The position numbers and the translations under genes are program-made. The notes beneath the pieces are model-generated. The model did not search any database. It was not told the DNA's origin and saw only the letters and a list, made by a program, of their open reading frames with translations. Below are positions 52,624 to 60,335 of a stretch of 64,000 nt of DNA, piece after piece. How positions within the stretch are numbered: position 1 is the stretch's first letter; the number at the start of each line of letters is the position of its first letter. Location: positions 62,001-126,000 of the forward strand of contig NZ_VJZT01000011.1 in the NCBI RefSeq assembly GCF_007097245.1, written 5' to 3'. The DNA comes from Flavobacterium restrictum (GTDB taxonomy: Bacteria; Bacteroidota; Bacteroidia; Flavobacteriales; Flavobacteriaceae).

Positions 52624-53004
52624 TTATTTTCTATAATTTTCAAATATTTTTCGTTTGAATTCTGGTTTTTTTCCAAAGTTTAAAAGCAAACCTACTTCAC
52701 AATCGGTGGCTCTTAAATAATTTAAAATTTGATTTTCAAAATCTTTCACAATACATTCGGCGGCTTTCAATTCAAGTATAATTAAATCTTCAACTAGCAA
52801 ATCTGCATAATATTCTCCAACTTCAGTTCCTTTATAGAAAACCGCAATTCTCTTTTGAGCTTCTACTTTAAGCCCTTTGTTTTTTAATTCTAGACATAAC
52901 GAATTTTGATATACTTTTTCTAAAAATCCATAACCCAACTCATTATAAACTTCGTAAAAAGTTTTAATAATTGCATTTGTTAATTCTTCGTGTAATAATT
53001 CCAT
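52624..53004 (-). CDS. GxxExxY family protein
   Basis: A 126-residue protein with the naming motif GYGFLEKVYQN near residues 25-35 and a C-terminal PD-(D/E)XK-like core (YYADLLVEDLIILELKA). The ATG at 53004 is preferred; the longer frame starts at TTG. Function unknown; the nuclease-like core suggests a nucleic-acid role. It is inserted between proB and argF' and is bracketed by related intergenic repeats, so it probably arrived as a unit. Confidence 0.87.
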   Translation of the reverse strand: MELLHEELTNAIIKTFYEVYNELGYGFLEKVYQNSLCLELKNKGLKVEAQKRIAVFYKGTEVGEYYADLLVEDLIILELKAAECIVKDFENQILNYLRATDCEVGLLLNFGKKPEFKRKIFENYRK

Positions 53005-53064
53005 ATCAAAAATTTGTTTTAAACTTGATCTATACTTCAATTCTTTCAATTTTTTTATCAATTA

Positions 53065-53120
53065 AAAAAATCCGTTTTTATCTGTGTCTTCGCAAAGCGA
53101 ATCCGCATCATCCGTGTCCC
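53065..53120. repeat. repeat right of the GxxExxY gene
   Basis: TCCGTTTTTATCTGTGTCTT followed by CGCAAAGCGAATCCGCATC, the inverted form of the proA-proB gap repeat (53914-53962) and related to the 71-bp array. Confidence 0.6.
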
Positions 53121-53123
53121 AAT

Positions 53124-53885
53124 TTATACAATTTTGGTAAACGCAATCTCGTTTTTCAAAGCCTTCAACATAAAATTATCTTCGAGTCCGTTTACAATCC
53201 AGGTTTCGATATTGGCTGCTTTGGCTATCGCCGCCGAATCGATTTTAGACTGCATTCCGCCCGTTCCATGAGAGGATTTTGCATCGCCAATTTCTTTTTG
53301 CAACAGCGATAAATCAGTCACTAATTGGATTGTTTCGGGCACTTCATCATGTATAGATGCTTTGGTATAAATTCCGTTTGTATTTGTTGCAATTATCAGA
53401 ATATCAACGTTTAATAGCACAGCAGTTAAAGCAGCTAATTTATCATTATCCCCAAATTTAATCTCATCTGTTGCTACCGTATCGTTTTCATTTATAATTG
53501 GTATGTAACTGTTTTTGACCAATACATTGATGGTATTTACGATGTTGACTTTGGATTGTTGTTTTTCAAAATCAGAGTAGGAGAGCAGGCATTGTGAAAT
53601 ATGCAATCCCAAATCGCTGAAATTTTCGTGGTAAATCCGCATCAAATGAGGCTGTCCAATCGATGCCAAAGCTTGTTTTACAAATACATCCTTGTCATTA
53701 TTGTCCAATTTTACAAACTGTTTGGCTGCCGCAATCGCTCCAGAACTAACAATAATGAATTCATAATCGTCTTTGAGAGCGGCAATTTGCATACCAATAT
53801 CCTCAATCTTTCCTCTCGAAATGTGATTGGTTTCCTTGGTGAGCGTGTTGCTGCCGAGTTTTAATAATATTCTTTTTTTTGCCAT
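53124..53885 (-). CDS. proB: glutamate 5-kinase, short form
   Basis: A 253-residue amino-acid kinase: KRILLKLGSNTLTKE at the start, SSGAIAAAKQ near 47, and INENDTVATDEIKFGDNDKL near 135. It phosphorylates glutamate for proline synthesis. It lacks the C-terminal PUA domain of the 370-residue enzymes, as in many Bacteroidetes. proA is 121 bp upstream. Confidence 0.93.
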   Translation of the reverse strand: MAKKRILLKLGSNTLTKETNHISRGKIEDIGMQIAALKDDYEFIIVSSGAIAAAKQFVKLDNNDKDVFVKQALASIGQPHLMRIYHENFSDLGLHISQCLLSYSDFEKQQSKVNIVNTINVLVKNSYIPIINENDTVATDEIKFGDNDKLAALTAVLLNVDILIIATNTNGIYTKASIHDEVPETIQLVTDLSLLQKEIGDAKSSHGTGGMQSKIDSAAIAKAANIETWIVNGLEDNFMLKALKNEIAFTKIV

Positions 53886-53913
53886 ATTTTTTATTCATTT
53901 TGGTCAGATTGGA

Positions 53914-53962
53914 CTCGGATTAAACGGATTCGCTTTGCGAAGACACAGATAAAAACGGATTT
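53914..53962. repeat. repeat in the proA-proB gap
   Basis: CTCGGATTAAACGGATTCGC then TTTGCGAAGACACAGATAAA: a single unit closely related to the 71-bp tandem array at 52201. Confidence 0.7.
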
Positions 53963-54006
53963 TTTAATCTGAAACCTGAAACCTGAAATCTGCAATCTTT
54001 AACCTG

Positions 54007-55203
54007 CTATCTGACTTGTCCTTCTCCGTAAATATACCATTTATTGGTTACTAAATGCTGCAACCCGATTGGGCCACGTTGGTGCAATTTATCGGTGCTT
54101 ATCGCCAATTCTCCTCCTAAACCAAATTGTCCGCCATCCGTGAAACGAGTGGAAGCGTTTTGATATACGGCCGCACAATCCACTTGCTCCATAAATTCTT
54201 GGGCTATTGCATCGTTTTCGGTAATAATCGAAGCCGAATGTCCGCCGCAATATTTGTTTATTTTTGCAATGGCGCCTTCATTTGAATTTACGATTCCGAT
54301 GACAATTTTATAATTCAAAAATTCTTCGTACCAAATCAAATCTGATTCAATCTGAGGAATAGTTGTTGCTTTTGAAAAGCGTTCATCGCCTAATATTTCA
54401 ACCTTATATTTCTGCAATTCAGCAACTAAATGAGTTGCAAAATCCTCCCAATTTTCTAAATTGGAATCAATTAAAACTTTATCCAAAGCATTGCAAACGC
54501 CTATATTTGTGGTTTTTCCATTGATGATAATGTTCAATGCTTTTAGTAAATCGGCTTCCTTGTTGACATACACAAAATTATTGCCACGACCACTAACGAT
54601 TACTGGGCAAGTGGCGTGTTTCTTGGTAAATGCAATCAATTGTTCGCCACCACGAGGCACGATTAAATCGACTTTTTGTGTTGGATTTTCTAGGAATGCT
54701 TGCGTTTCTTCCCGATTGTAATTCAAATATTCCACCCAATTGGTTGAAATTTCATTTGCTGATAAAGCTTGGTGCCACAACGAAACAATTTTCAAATTGG
54801 ATAACAACGATTCTTTTCCGCCTTTCAGCAAAATTTTGTTTCCAGATTTGAAAGCGATTCCACCAGCCTCAACCGTAACGTCTGGACGAGATTCGTAAAT
54901 AATCATTATGGTGCCAAAAGCTGCTGTTTTATTGGTGATTTTCATCCCGTTTTCATGTGTAAAATGAAATCGATTAACCCCAACAGGATCTTCCTGACTC
55001 GCCAATTGTTGCATCGACAAAATCATGCCGTCAATCTTGGCGTCATCTACCAAAAGTCGTTTTTCCATAGCCAAATCATCCCCAGAATAATTACTTAAAT
55101 CCTGTTGATTAATTGCTTTAAGATTGGCTCTTTCTTGTTCCAAAAGCTCTGCCATCTGGCTCAAAACAGCATTCCGTTTTTCTATGGATAATAATATGTT
55201 CAT
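54007..55203 (-). CDS. proA: gamma-glutamyl phosphate reductase
   Basis: A 398-residue aldehyde-dehydrogenase-fold enzyme. Motifs: catalytic Cys in NIGVCNALDKVLID near 238 and FGLGGELAISTDKLHQRGP near 363. Converts glutamyl phosphate to the semialdehyde with NADPH. The ATG at 55203 is the first conserved start. Follows argD in the operon. Confidence 0.94.
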   Translation of the reverse strand: MNILLSIEKRNAVLSQMAELLEQERANLKAINQQDLSNYSGDDLAMEKRLLVDDAKIDGMILSMQQLASQEDPVGVNRFHFTHENGMKITNKTAAFGTIMIIYESRPDVTVEAGGIAFKSGNKILLKGGKESLLSNLKIVSLWHQALSANEISTNWVEYLNYNREETQAFLENPTQKVDLIVPRGGEQLIAFTKKHATCPVIVSGRGNNFVYVNKEADLLKALNIIINGKTTNIGVCNALDKVLIDSNLENWEDFATHLVAELQKYKVEILGDERFSKATTIPQIESDLIWYEEFLNYKIVIGIVNSNEGAIAKINKYCGGHSASIITENDAIAQEFMEQVDCAAVYQNASTRFTDGGQFGLGGELAISTDKLHQRGPIGLQHLVTNKWYIYGEGQVR

Positions 55204-55230
55204 CTTTATGATTTTAATTCTTTTGTTTCG

Positions 55231-55327
55231 CAAATCTCCGACTTTGAAGATTTGTTTGAAGGTTTTAAGCCTTCGTTTTGTATACGGTCAGAGACCGATT
55301 TTCACTTTCACAAAGTCAGTGACTTTG
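55231..55327. repeat. chain of four small hairpins in the argD-proA gap
   Basis: CAAATCT/AGATTTG (55231-55254), GAAGG/CCTTC (55258-55274), CGGTC/GACCG (55285-55297) and CAAAGTC/GACTTTG (55311-55327), one after another. No coding sequence. Confidence 0.72.
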
Positions 55328-55336
55328 CGGAGCCTT

Positions 55337-56473
55337 TTATTTCAACTCCGCCAAACTTTCTTTCAAAGCTACAATAAAAGTAGCAATAGCTTCTTTTTTG
55401 ATGGTCAAAGGCGGCAAAATTCGCAACAAGTTTTTATTGTTGGCACTTCCTGTAAAAATGTGTTTTTCGACAATCATTTTTTTGCGCAAAGCACTCACAT
55501 CAAAGTCAAATTCTACGCCCAGCATCAATCCTTTTCCTTTTACTTTCACGATTTCAGGAACTTGTTTTATGGCTTCCAAGAAATAGGCGTACACCTCATT
55601 TGCGTTATTCATCAATTTTTGATTTTCGATTACGTCTAAAACGGCAATTCCTGCAGCACAAGCAAGGTGGCTTCCGCCAAAAGTAGTTCCCAGTAATCCG
55701 TAGCTTGCCGTAAATTTAGGCGAAATCATGATGCCTCCAATTGGAAAACCGTTGCCCATTCCTTTGGCTAGGCAAATAATATCTGGTTTGATGTTGTGGT
55801 GCTGAAAGGCGAAAAATTTCCCGCTCCTACCGTAACCCGACTGTACTTCGTCTAAAATCAAAACCACCTCGTACTGATTACACAATTTTTCTATTCCTTG
55901 AAAAAATTCGGTTGTGCCTTCGTCCAATCCGCCAACGCCTTGAATTCCTTCGATAATTACAGTACAAACATCGCCTTTTTTCAATTCGGTTTCCACCAAA
56001 TCAAGGTTGTTTAACGGCAGGAAAGTAACGATTTGTTGCGCATTGATTGGCGCCACGATTTTTTTATTATCTGTCACTGCAACCGCCGCCGACGTTCTTC
56101 CGTGGAAAGAATTATCAAAAGCAATTACTCTTGATTTTCCGTTGTGAAAAGAAGCTACTTTTAGCGCATTTTCATTGGCTTCGGCTCCAGAACTGCACAA
56201 GAATAAACTGTATTCTTCGCAATCTGAAAGTTTGCCTAATTTGGCCGCCAATTCCACTTGCAATGGATTCTGAATTGCATTCGAATAAAACCCAATATTG
56301 TCCAATTGGTTTTTCAATTTGGCTACATAATCCGGTTGTGTGTGCCCAATGGAAATTACTCCGTGGCCACTGTATAAATCTAAATATTCTACTCCGTTTT
56401 CGTCTGTAATCGTGCAATCTAGCGCTTTTACAGGAGTGATATTGTATAATGGGTAAACGTCAAATAAGTTCAT
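55337..56473 (-). CDS. argD: N-acylornithine aminotransferase
   Basis: A 378-residue class III PLP aminotransferase: LFLCSSGAEANENALK near 94, the cofactor aspartate in LILDEVQSGYGRSG near 205 and PLP lysine in CLAKGMGNGFPIGG near 235. Transaminates N-acylglutamate semialdehyde to N-acylornithine. 89 bp after argC. Confidence 0.93.
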   Translation of the reverse strand: MNLFDVYPLYNITPVKALDCTITDENGVEYLDLYSGHGVISIGHTQPDYVAKLKNQLDNIGFYSNAIQNPLQVELAAKLGKLSDCEEYSLFLCSSGAEANENALKVASFHNGKSRVIAFDNSFHGRTSAAVAVTDNKKIVAPINAQQIVTFLPLNNLDLVETELKKGDVCTVIIEGIQGVGGLDEGTTEFFQGIEKLCNQYEVVLILDEVQSGYGRSGKFFAFQHHNIKPDIICLAKGMGNGFPIGGIMISPKFTASYGLLGTTFGGSHLACAAGIAVLDVIENQKLMNNANEVYAYFLEAIKQVPEIVKVKGKGLMLGVEFDFDVSALRKKMIVEKHIFTGSANNKNLLRILPPLTIKKEAIATFIVALKESLAELK

Positions 56474-56479
56474 GTTTAA

Positions 56480-56558
56480 TTATTTTAAATTGTAAATTTT
56501 AAATTTTAAATGAGCCTCTTTTTTAAATTTAGAATTTAAAATTTAGCATTTAAAATAA
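56480..56558. repeat. A/T-only inverted repeat in the argC-argD gap
   Basis: Left arm TTATTTTAAATTGTAAATTT (56480 on) pairs with the complement ending at 56558 over about 31 bp with three mismatches. Confidence 0.6.
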
Positions 56559-56562
56559 AAAA

Positions 56563-57540
56563 TTAAAATCCACTTGGTTTCAAATGCAATCCCGTACTTT
56601 CCTCCAATCCAAATAGTAAATTCATGTTTTGAATGGCTTGTCCCGAGGCGCCTTTGACTAGATTATCGATGACCGAGGTGATTAAAATCCGGTTTCCTTT
56701 TTTTTCTAAACTGATAATGCATTTATTAGTTTGAACCACTTGTTTCATATTGATGCCAGTCGTGGTAATGGTTACAAACGGTTGGGTTGCATAAAAAGCT
56801 TCGTATTTGGCTACAACAACTTCTAAACTTTCGTCGCAAGTAGTGTATAAAGTGGCAAAAATTCCTCTTGGAAAATCGCCTCTGTTCGGGATAAAAAGCA
56901 ATTCGTTGGTAAAATTATCCTGTAATTGGTATAAGCTTTCTGAAATTTCGCCCAAATGTTGGTGTTCGAAAGCTTTGTAATGCGACATATTATTGTTTCT
57001 CCAACTAAAATGTGACGTTTCCGAAAGTCCAACTCCAGCTCCTGTGCTTCCCGTAGTGGCGTTGATGTGAATGTCTCCTTTTAACAATTTGGCTTTCGCC
57101 AAAGGCAATAAAGCTAATTGAATCGCAGTAGCAAAACAACCTGGATTGGCGATGTAATTGGCGTTTTTAATCGCCACTTTATTCAGTTCTGGTAAGCCGT
57201 AAACGAATTTTTTACCATCAAAAACTTTGTCTTTATGCAATCGGAAATCATTTCCAAGATCGATGATTTTGGTATGGCTCGCAAATTGGTTTTCGGTCAA
57301 AAATGTTTTTGATTTTCCGTGTCCCAAACACAAGAAAACTACATTTACGTTTGGATTTACGGTATCGGTAAAGTTCATTTCGATATCGCCCAACAAATCG
57401 TGATGCGCTACCGAAAGCGGTTTGTCAGCATTGGTGGTGCTGTACACAAAATCGAGTTTGGCATTGGGATGAAACATCAATATTCTGATGAGTTCTCCAG
57501 CTGTATAGCCTGATCCGCCAATGATTCCAATATTAATCAT
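56563..57540 (-). CDS. argC: N-acyl-gamma-glutamyl-phosphate reductase
   Basis: A 325-residue reductase: NAD(P) loop INIGIIGGSGYTAGELIRIL at the start and catalytic Cys in YIANPGCFATAIQ near 134. Reduces the acyl phosphate to the semialdehyde. Preceded in the operon by argG with a 327-bp repeat-filled gap. Confidence 0.94.
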   Translation of the reverse strand: MINIGIIGGSGYTAGELIRILMFHPNAKLDFVYSTTNADKPLSVAHHDLLGDIEMNFTDTVNPNVNVVFLCLGHGKSKTFLTENQFASHTKIIDLGNDFRLHKDKVFDGKKFVYGLPELNKVAIKNANYIANPGCFATAIQLALLPLAKAKLLKGDIHINATTGSTGAGVGLSETSHFSWRNNNMSHYKAFEHQHLGEISESLYQLQDNFTNELLFIPNRGDFPRGIFATLYTTCDESLEVVVAKYEAFYATQPFVTITTTGINMKQVVQTNKCIISLEKKGNRILITSVIDNLVKGASGQAIQNMNLLFGLEESTGLHLKPSGF

Positions 57541-57591
57541 AATTTTTTATTTTTAAAATATGCGATAACCGTAAATGTGTTTTGTTACTTT

Positions 57592-57670
57592 CCTGCAAGG
57601 TTTTTTTTAACCTTGTAGGTATTAAAATAACCTAAATTATACCTGCAAGGTTTGAAAAAAACCTTGCAGG
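57592..57670. repeat. two CCTGCAAGG hairpins
   Basis: CCTGCAAGGTT/AACCTTGTAGG at 57592-57619 and CCTGCAAGGTTT/AAACCTTGCAGG at 57642-57670, two close variants of one palindrome. Confidence 0.75.
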
Positions 57671-57700
57671 ATAAACCTGGAAAATATCAATATTCGCTCT

Positions 57701-57825
57701 TTAGCCCCGATGGGAGGGAAAATCCTTTTTTTTAGATTTTTATACCTGTCAGGTTTCTAAAACCTGACAGGTATAAAAATCTAAAAAAAGATTGGAAGGA
57801 CTGCGGGAACCAATATCTCCAGAAA
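57701..57825. repeat. composite repeat with a 30-bp perfect hairpin inside
   Basis: Outer part TTAGCCCCGATGGGAGGG ... AGATTGGAAGGACTGCGGGA, a widespread flavobacterial intergenic repeat (recalled). Its centre is a perfect 30-bp inverted repeat with a 3-base loop (57727-57756 and 57760-57789) containing TACCTGTCAGGTTT. The remaining bases of the argG-argC gap show no gene. Confidence 0.78.
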
Positions 57826-57867
57826 ATGCCTAAATTTTCGCTCCTGACACTTCTTTAAATAGCCGTA

Positions 57868-59061
57868 TTAATCGTATTTCAAGTCGTTTACCGATGAAAA
57901 TATGTTTTGAGCATTACCTAAAATCTTGATAAATCCTTTGGCATCGTCAGAAGTCCAAGCGTTGTTCATTTCGCCGTATTGACCAAAACCGGTGTTCATC
58001 AAGTCGTTTTCGGACTCAATTCCGTCCAGCGTAAAATGGTATGGTTTTAGCGAAACAATCACGGTTCCGTTTACTGTTTCTTGAGTTGATTCCAAGAAAG
58101 TTTCGATGTTGCGCATTACGGGATCCAGAAATTGTCCTTCGTGAAATAACATTCCGTACCAGTTTCCTAGTTGTTCTTTCCAGTATTGTTGCCATTTACC
58201 AAGCGTGTGTTTCTCTAACAAATGGTGTGCTTTGATGATGATTAAAGGCGCAGCGGCTTCAAAACCAACTCTTCCTTTGATTCCGATAATCGTGTCGCCT
58301 ACGTGAATATCCCTACCAATGGCGTATGCGTTGGCCAATTTCTCTAGTGCAACGATATTTTTGGTTGGTGCATCAAGAACGCCATTGATACCTACTAGTT
58401 GCCCTTTTTCGAATTGAAGGGTTACTTTTTCTTCGCCTTCCTTTGTCAATTGAGATGGATAAGCCTCGCTTGGTAAAGGTTTACTTGATGTTAAGGTTTC
58501 TTTTCCGCCTACGCTTGTTCCCCAAAGTCCTTTGTTGATCGAGTATTGCGCTTTTTCCCAAGAGTAATGTACCCCATTTTTAGATAAATAATCTACCTCT
58601 TCCTGACGAGATAACTTCAAGTCACGAATAGGAGTGATAATTTCAATTTCGGGAGCGATGGTTTGGAAAATCAAATCAAAACGAATTTGGTCGTTTCCGG
58701 CACCGGTACTTCCGTGAGCAATGGCTTCGGCACCAACAGATTTGGCGTATTTTATGGCTTCAATCGCTTGAAAAACACGTTCTGCACTTACGGATAGGGG
58801 ATACGTATTGTTTTTTAGAACATTGCCGTAAATTAAATATTTAATGGCTTTGTCATAATATTTATCAACGATTGTTAGGTTGGCGTGTTTGGCGCTTCCT
58901 AGTTCGTAAGCTCTGTCTTCGATTGCTTTTAATTCGGCTTCGTCAAAACCTCCTGTGTTGATTAATACGGTATGCACTTCGTACCCTTTTTCGTTTTTTA
59001 AATATTTAAGACAGTAGGATGTGTCCAATCCGCCGCTGTATGCTAATACTACTTTTTTCAT
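57868..59061 (-). CDS. argG: argininosuccinate synthase
   Basis: A 397-residue N-type ATP pyrophosphatase: PP-loop AYSGGLDTSYCLKYL at 6-20 and the conserved AIAHGSTGAGNDQIRFD near 107. Joins citrulline and aspartate. The ATG at 59061 is chosen; the upstream extension is made of repeat DNA. Confidence 0.95.
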   Translation of the reverse strand: MKKVVLAYSGGLDTSYCLKYLKNEKGYEVHTVLINTGGFDEAELKAIEDRAYELGSAKHANLTIVDKYYDKAIKYLIYGNVLKNNTYPLSVSAERVFQAIEAIKYAKSVGAEAIAHGSTGAGNDQIRFDLIFQTIAPEIEIITPIRDLKLSRQEEVDYLSKNGVHYSWEKAQYSINKGLWGTSVGGKETLTSSKPLPSEAYPSQLTKEGEEKVTLQFEKGQLVGINGVLDAPTKNIVALEKLANAYAIGRDIHVGDTIIGIKGRVGFEAAAPLIIIKAHHLLEKHTLGKWQQYWKEQLGNWYGMLFHEGQFLDPVMRNIETFLESTQETVNGTVIVSLKPYHFTLDGIESENDLMNTGFGQYGEMNNAWTSDDAKGFIKILGNAQNIFSSVNDLKYD

Positions 59062-59069
59062 TTTTTTAG

Positions 59070-59150
59070 GCTTTTGGCCATTAGCTTTTGGCTTTTGGCT
59101 TTGTTGTTGTTTAATTTTTAGAGCTAAAAGCGGATTGCTAAAAGCCAAGA
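59070..59150. repeat. inverted/tandem repeat in the GNAT-argG gap
   Basis: Left: TTAGCTTTTGGCTTTTGGC; right: GCTAAAAGC and GCTAAAAGCCAAG. The arms can pair into a hairpin. Confidence 0.55.
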
Positions 59151-59155
59151 ACAAT

Positions 59156-59773
59156 TTATTTTTTTAAGAAAAGGGCTTGTTTAATTTCTTTCAATCGGTT
59201 CCAAATCCGGACATTAAAGGGATGTTTGGGTGGGTCTTTTTGCTTTTCTTTTGGGTCATAGAGCATTCCGGTACAGAGACACATTTTGTTTTCTTTGCTT
59301 TGCAAAATTTCAAAATTAGTACAGGTTTTACAACCCGACCAAAAGCTGGGATCCGTCGTTAATTCCGAGAAAGGAACAGGTTTGTATCCTAAATCCGAAT
59401 TGATTTTCATGACAGCTAATCCTGTTGTGATTCCAAATACTTTGGCATTTGGATATTTTTCTAATGAATAATCGAATACTTTGGATTTGATTTTTTTGGC
59501 TAGACCTAAATTTCTAAAATCAGGATGAACAATTAAGCCAGAATGTGCCACAAACTGGGCGTGTTGCCAGCTTTCGATATAGCAAAAACCAGCAAATTTC
59601 CCGTCTATTAATGCAATCATGGCATCTCTAGTTTCCATTTTTTTCTGGATGTATTCGGGAGTTCTTTTGGCAATACCGGTGCCTCTCAATAAGGCTGATA
59701 ATTCAATAGTTTCGCATATTTCTTGCGAGAATTTATAATGCTCTTCTTGTGCTACTACGATAGAAATATTCAT
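59156..59773 (-). CDS. GNAT acetyltransferase heading the arginine operon, candidate N-acylglutamate synthase
   Basis: A 205-residue GNAT protein from ATG 59773: RGTGIAKRTPEYIQKKM near 30, GFCYIESWQHAQFVAHSGLI near 65 and acetyl-CoA loop HPDFRNLGLAKKIKSK near 86. The C-terminal part has C-x2-C (SGCKTCTNFEIL) and C-x-C (KMCLCTGMLY) pairs that may bind metal. No other argA/argJ-like gene is in the operon, so it could supply the missing first step, acylation of glutamate. That is inference from position; the family is otherwise uncharacterised here. Confidence 0.8.
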   Translation of the reverse strand: MNISIVVAQEEHYKFSQEICETIELSALLRGTGIAKRTPEYIQKKMETRDAMIALIDGKFAGFCYIESWQHAQFVAHSGLIVHPDFRNLGLAKKIKSKVFDYSLEKYPNAKVFGITTGLAVMKINSDLGYKPVPFSELTTDPSFWSGCKTCTNFEILQSKENKMCLCTGMLYDPKEKQKDPPKHPFNVRIWNRLKEIKQALFLKK

Positions 59774-59940
59774 TTCAAAAGTCGAATTACGGGTTAAAAA
59801 TCGAGATGTTTTTTGGGCTATAGCAATCATGATTATTTTGAATTTAAAATAAAATAAGTCCAAGTTGTGTTCCAACAATTTGAATTATAATTGATTACTG
59901 AAAAAAGCTGTTGTTTTTTTGGATTTGAAAATCCAACGAG

Positions 59941-59970
59941 AAAAAAATATGATTTCAAAATGTTGAAATG
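59941..59970 (-). terminator. possible attenuator hairpin between leader peptide and GNAT gene
   Basis: Minus strand: ATTTCAA/TTGAAAT stem, then CATA and seven T. Weak because A/T-only, but placed 36 bp after the leader ORF stop and before the first operon gene. Confidence 0.25.
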
Positions 59971-60005
59971 AAAAATGAATACTAAAACGAAAAGCTAATG
60001 GGAAA

Positions 60006-60092
60006 CTATACTAATAGTGTCCGTACTTCGGGAGAAGTAGCTGGTCGGTTTTTCCGTGAGGGAGAAGTTATATGTAAACTTTTGTTATTCAT
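60006..60092 (-). CDS. 28-residue leader peptide of the arginine operon
   Basis: ATG 60092 opens a 28-codon ORF ending in TAG. It contains HITSPSRKNRPATSPEVR, with three Arg codons CGG, CGA and CGG, all rare types in such a low-GC genome. The repeated ACTTCTCCC that encodes TSP, the CGG-A5-CCG and TACTTC-TCCC-GAAGTA hairpins lie inside the ORF. A perfect -7 box is 5 bp upstream, so the mRNA should begin at or beside the ATG. Gap to the GNAT start: 232 bp. A ribosome-stalling arginine sensor is proposed by analogy with other amino-acid attenuators. Confidence 0.5.
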   Translation of the reverse strand: MNNKSLHITSPSRKNRPATSPEVRTLLV

Positions 60093-60097
60093 TGGCG

Positions 60098-60105
60098 CAA
60101 AAATA
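60098..60105 (-). promoter_or_regulatory. -7 box (TATTTTTG) of the arginine operon
   Basis: Perfect TAnnTTTG match on the minus strand, 5 bp before the leader-peptide ATG; a TTG occurs 23 bp further upstream (60131-60129). It is the best promoter candidate seen in the 562 bp between the GNAT gene and the lipoprotein gene. Confidence 0.65.
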
Positions 60106-60335
60106 CAACTAAAAGTGGAATAAAAAATCAATTTTTTATTTTCAGCTGCATTTTTGCGAATAATTTATTTTTTTAAACCAATAATGGGTTTTGTAAAGTC
60201 AAAATCACTTTTTTGTTCTTTTGGTTGCGAATTTAGTGATTGATTTAAAGAGCTTGTTTTGGTTTTTTTTAGGTATCCTGTGCCTTTAATCCTTGCTTTT
60301 GAGTAGAATAGCTTATAATTGACGGTTATAGAGCG

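Noticed and set aside
53005..53061. N-terminal extension of the GxxExxY protein
   Set aside because: Would start at TTG and adds residues outside the usual family length.
57727..57789. Simple intrinsic terminator after argG
   Set aside because: The stem is far longer than usual and lies within an operon with further downstream arg genes; treated as a repeat that may cause partial termination.
59774..60005. Riboswitch upstream of the arginine operon
   Set aside because: No known riboswitch core (SAM, lysine, glycine, TPP and others) was recognised; the structured part falls inside a short ORF with Arg codons, which fits attenuation better.
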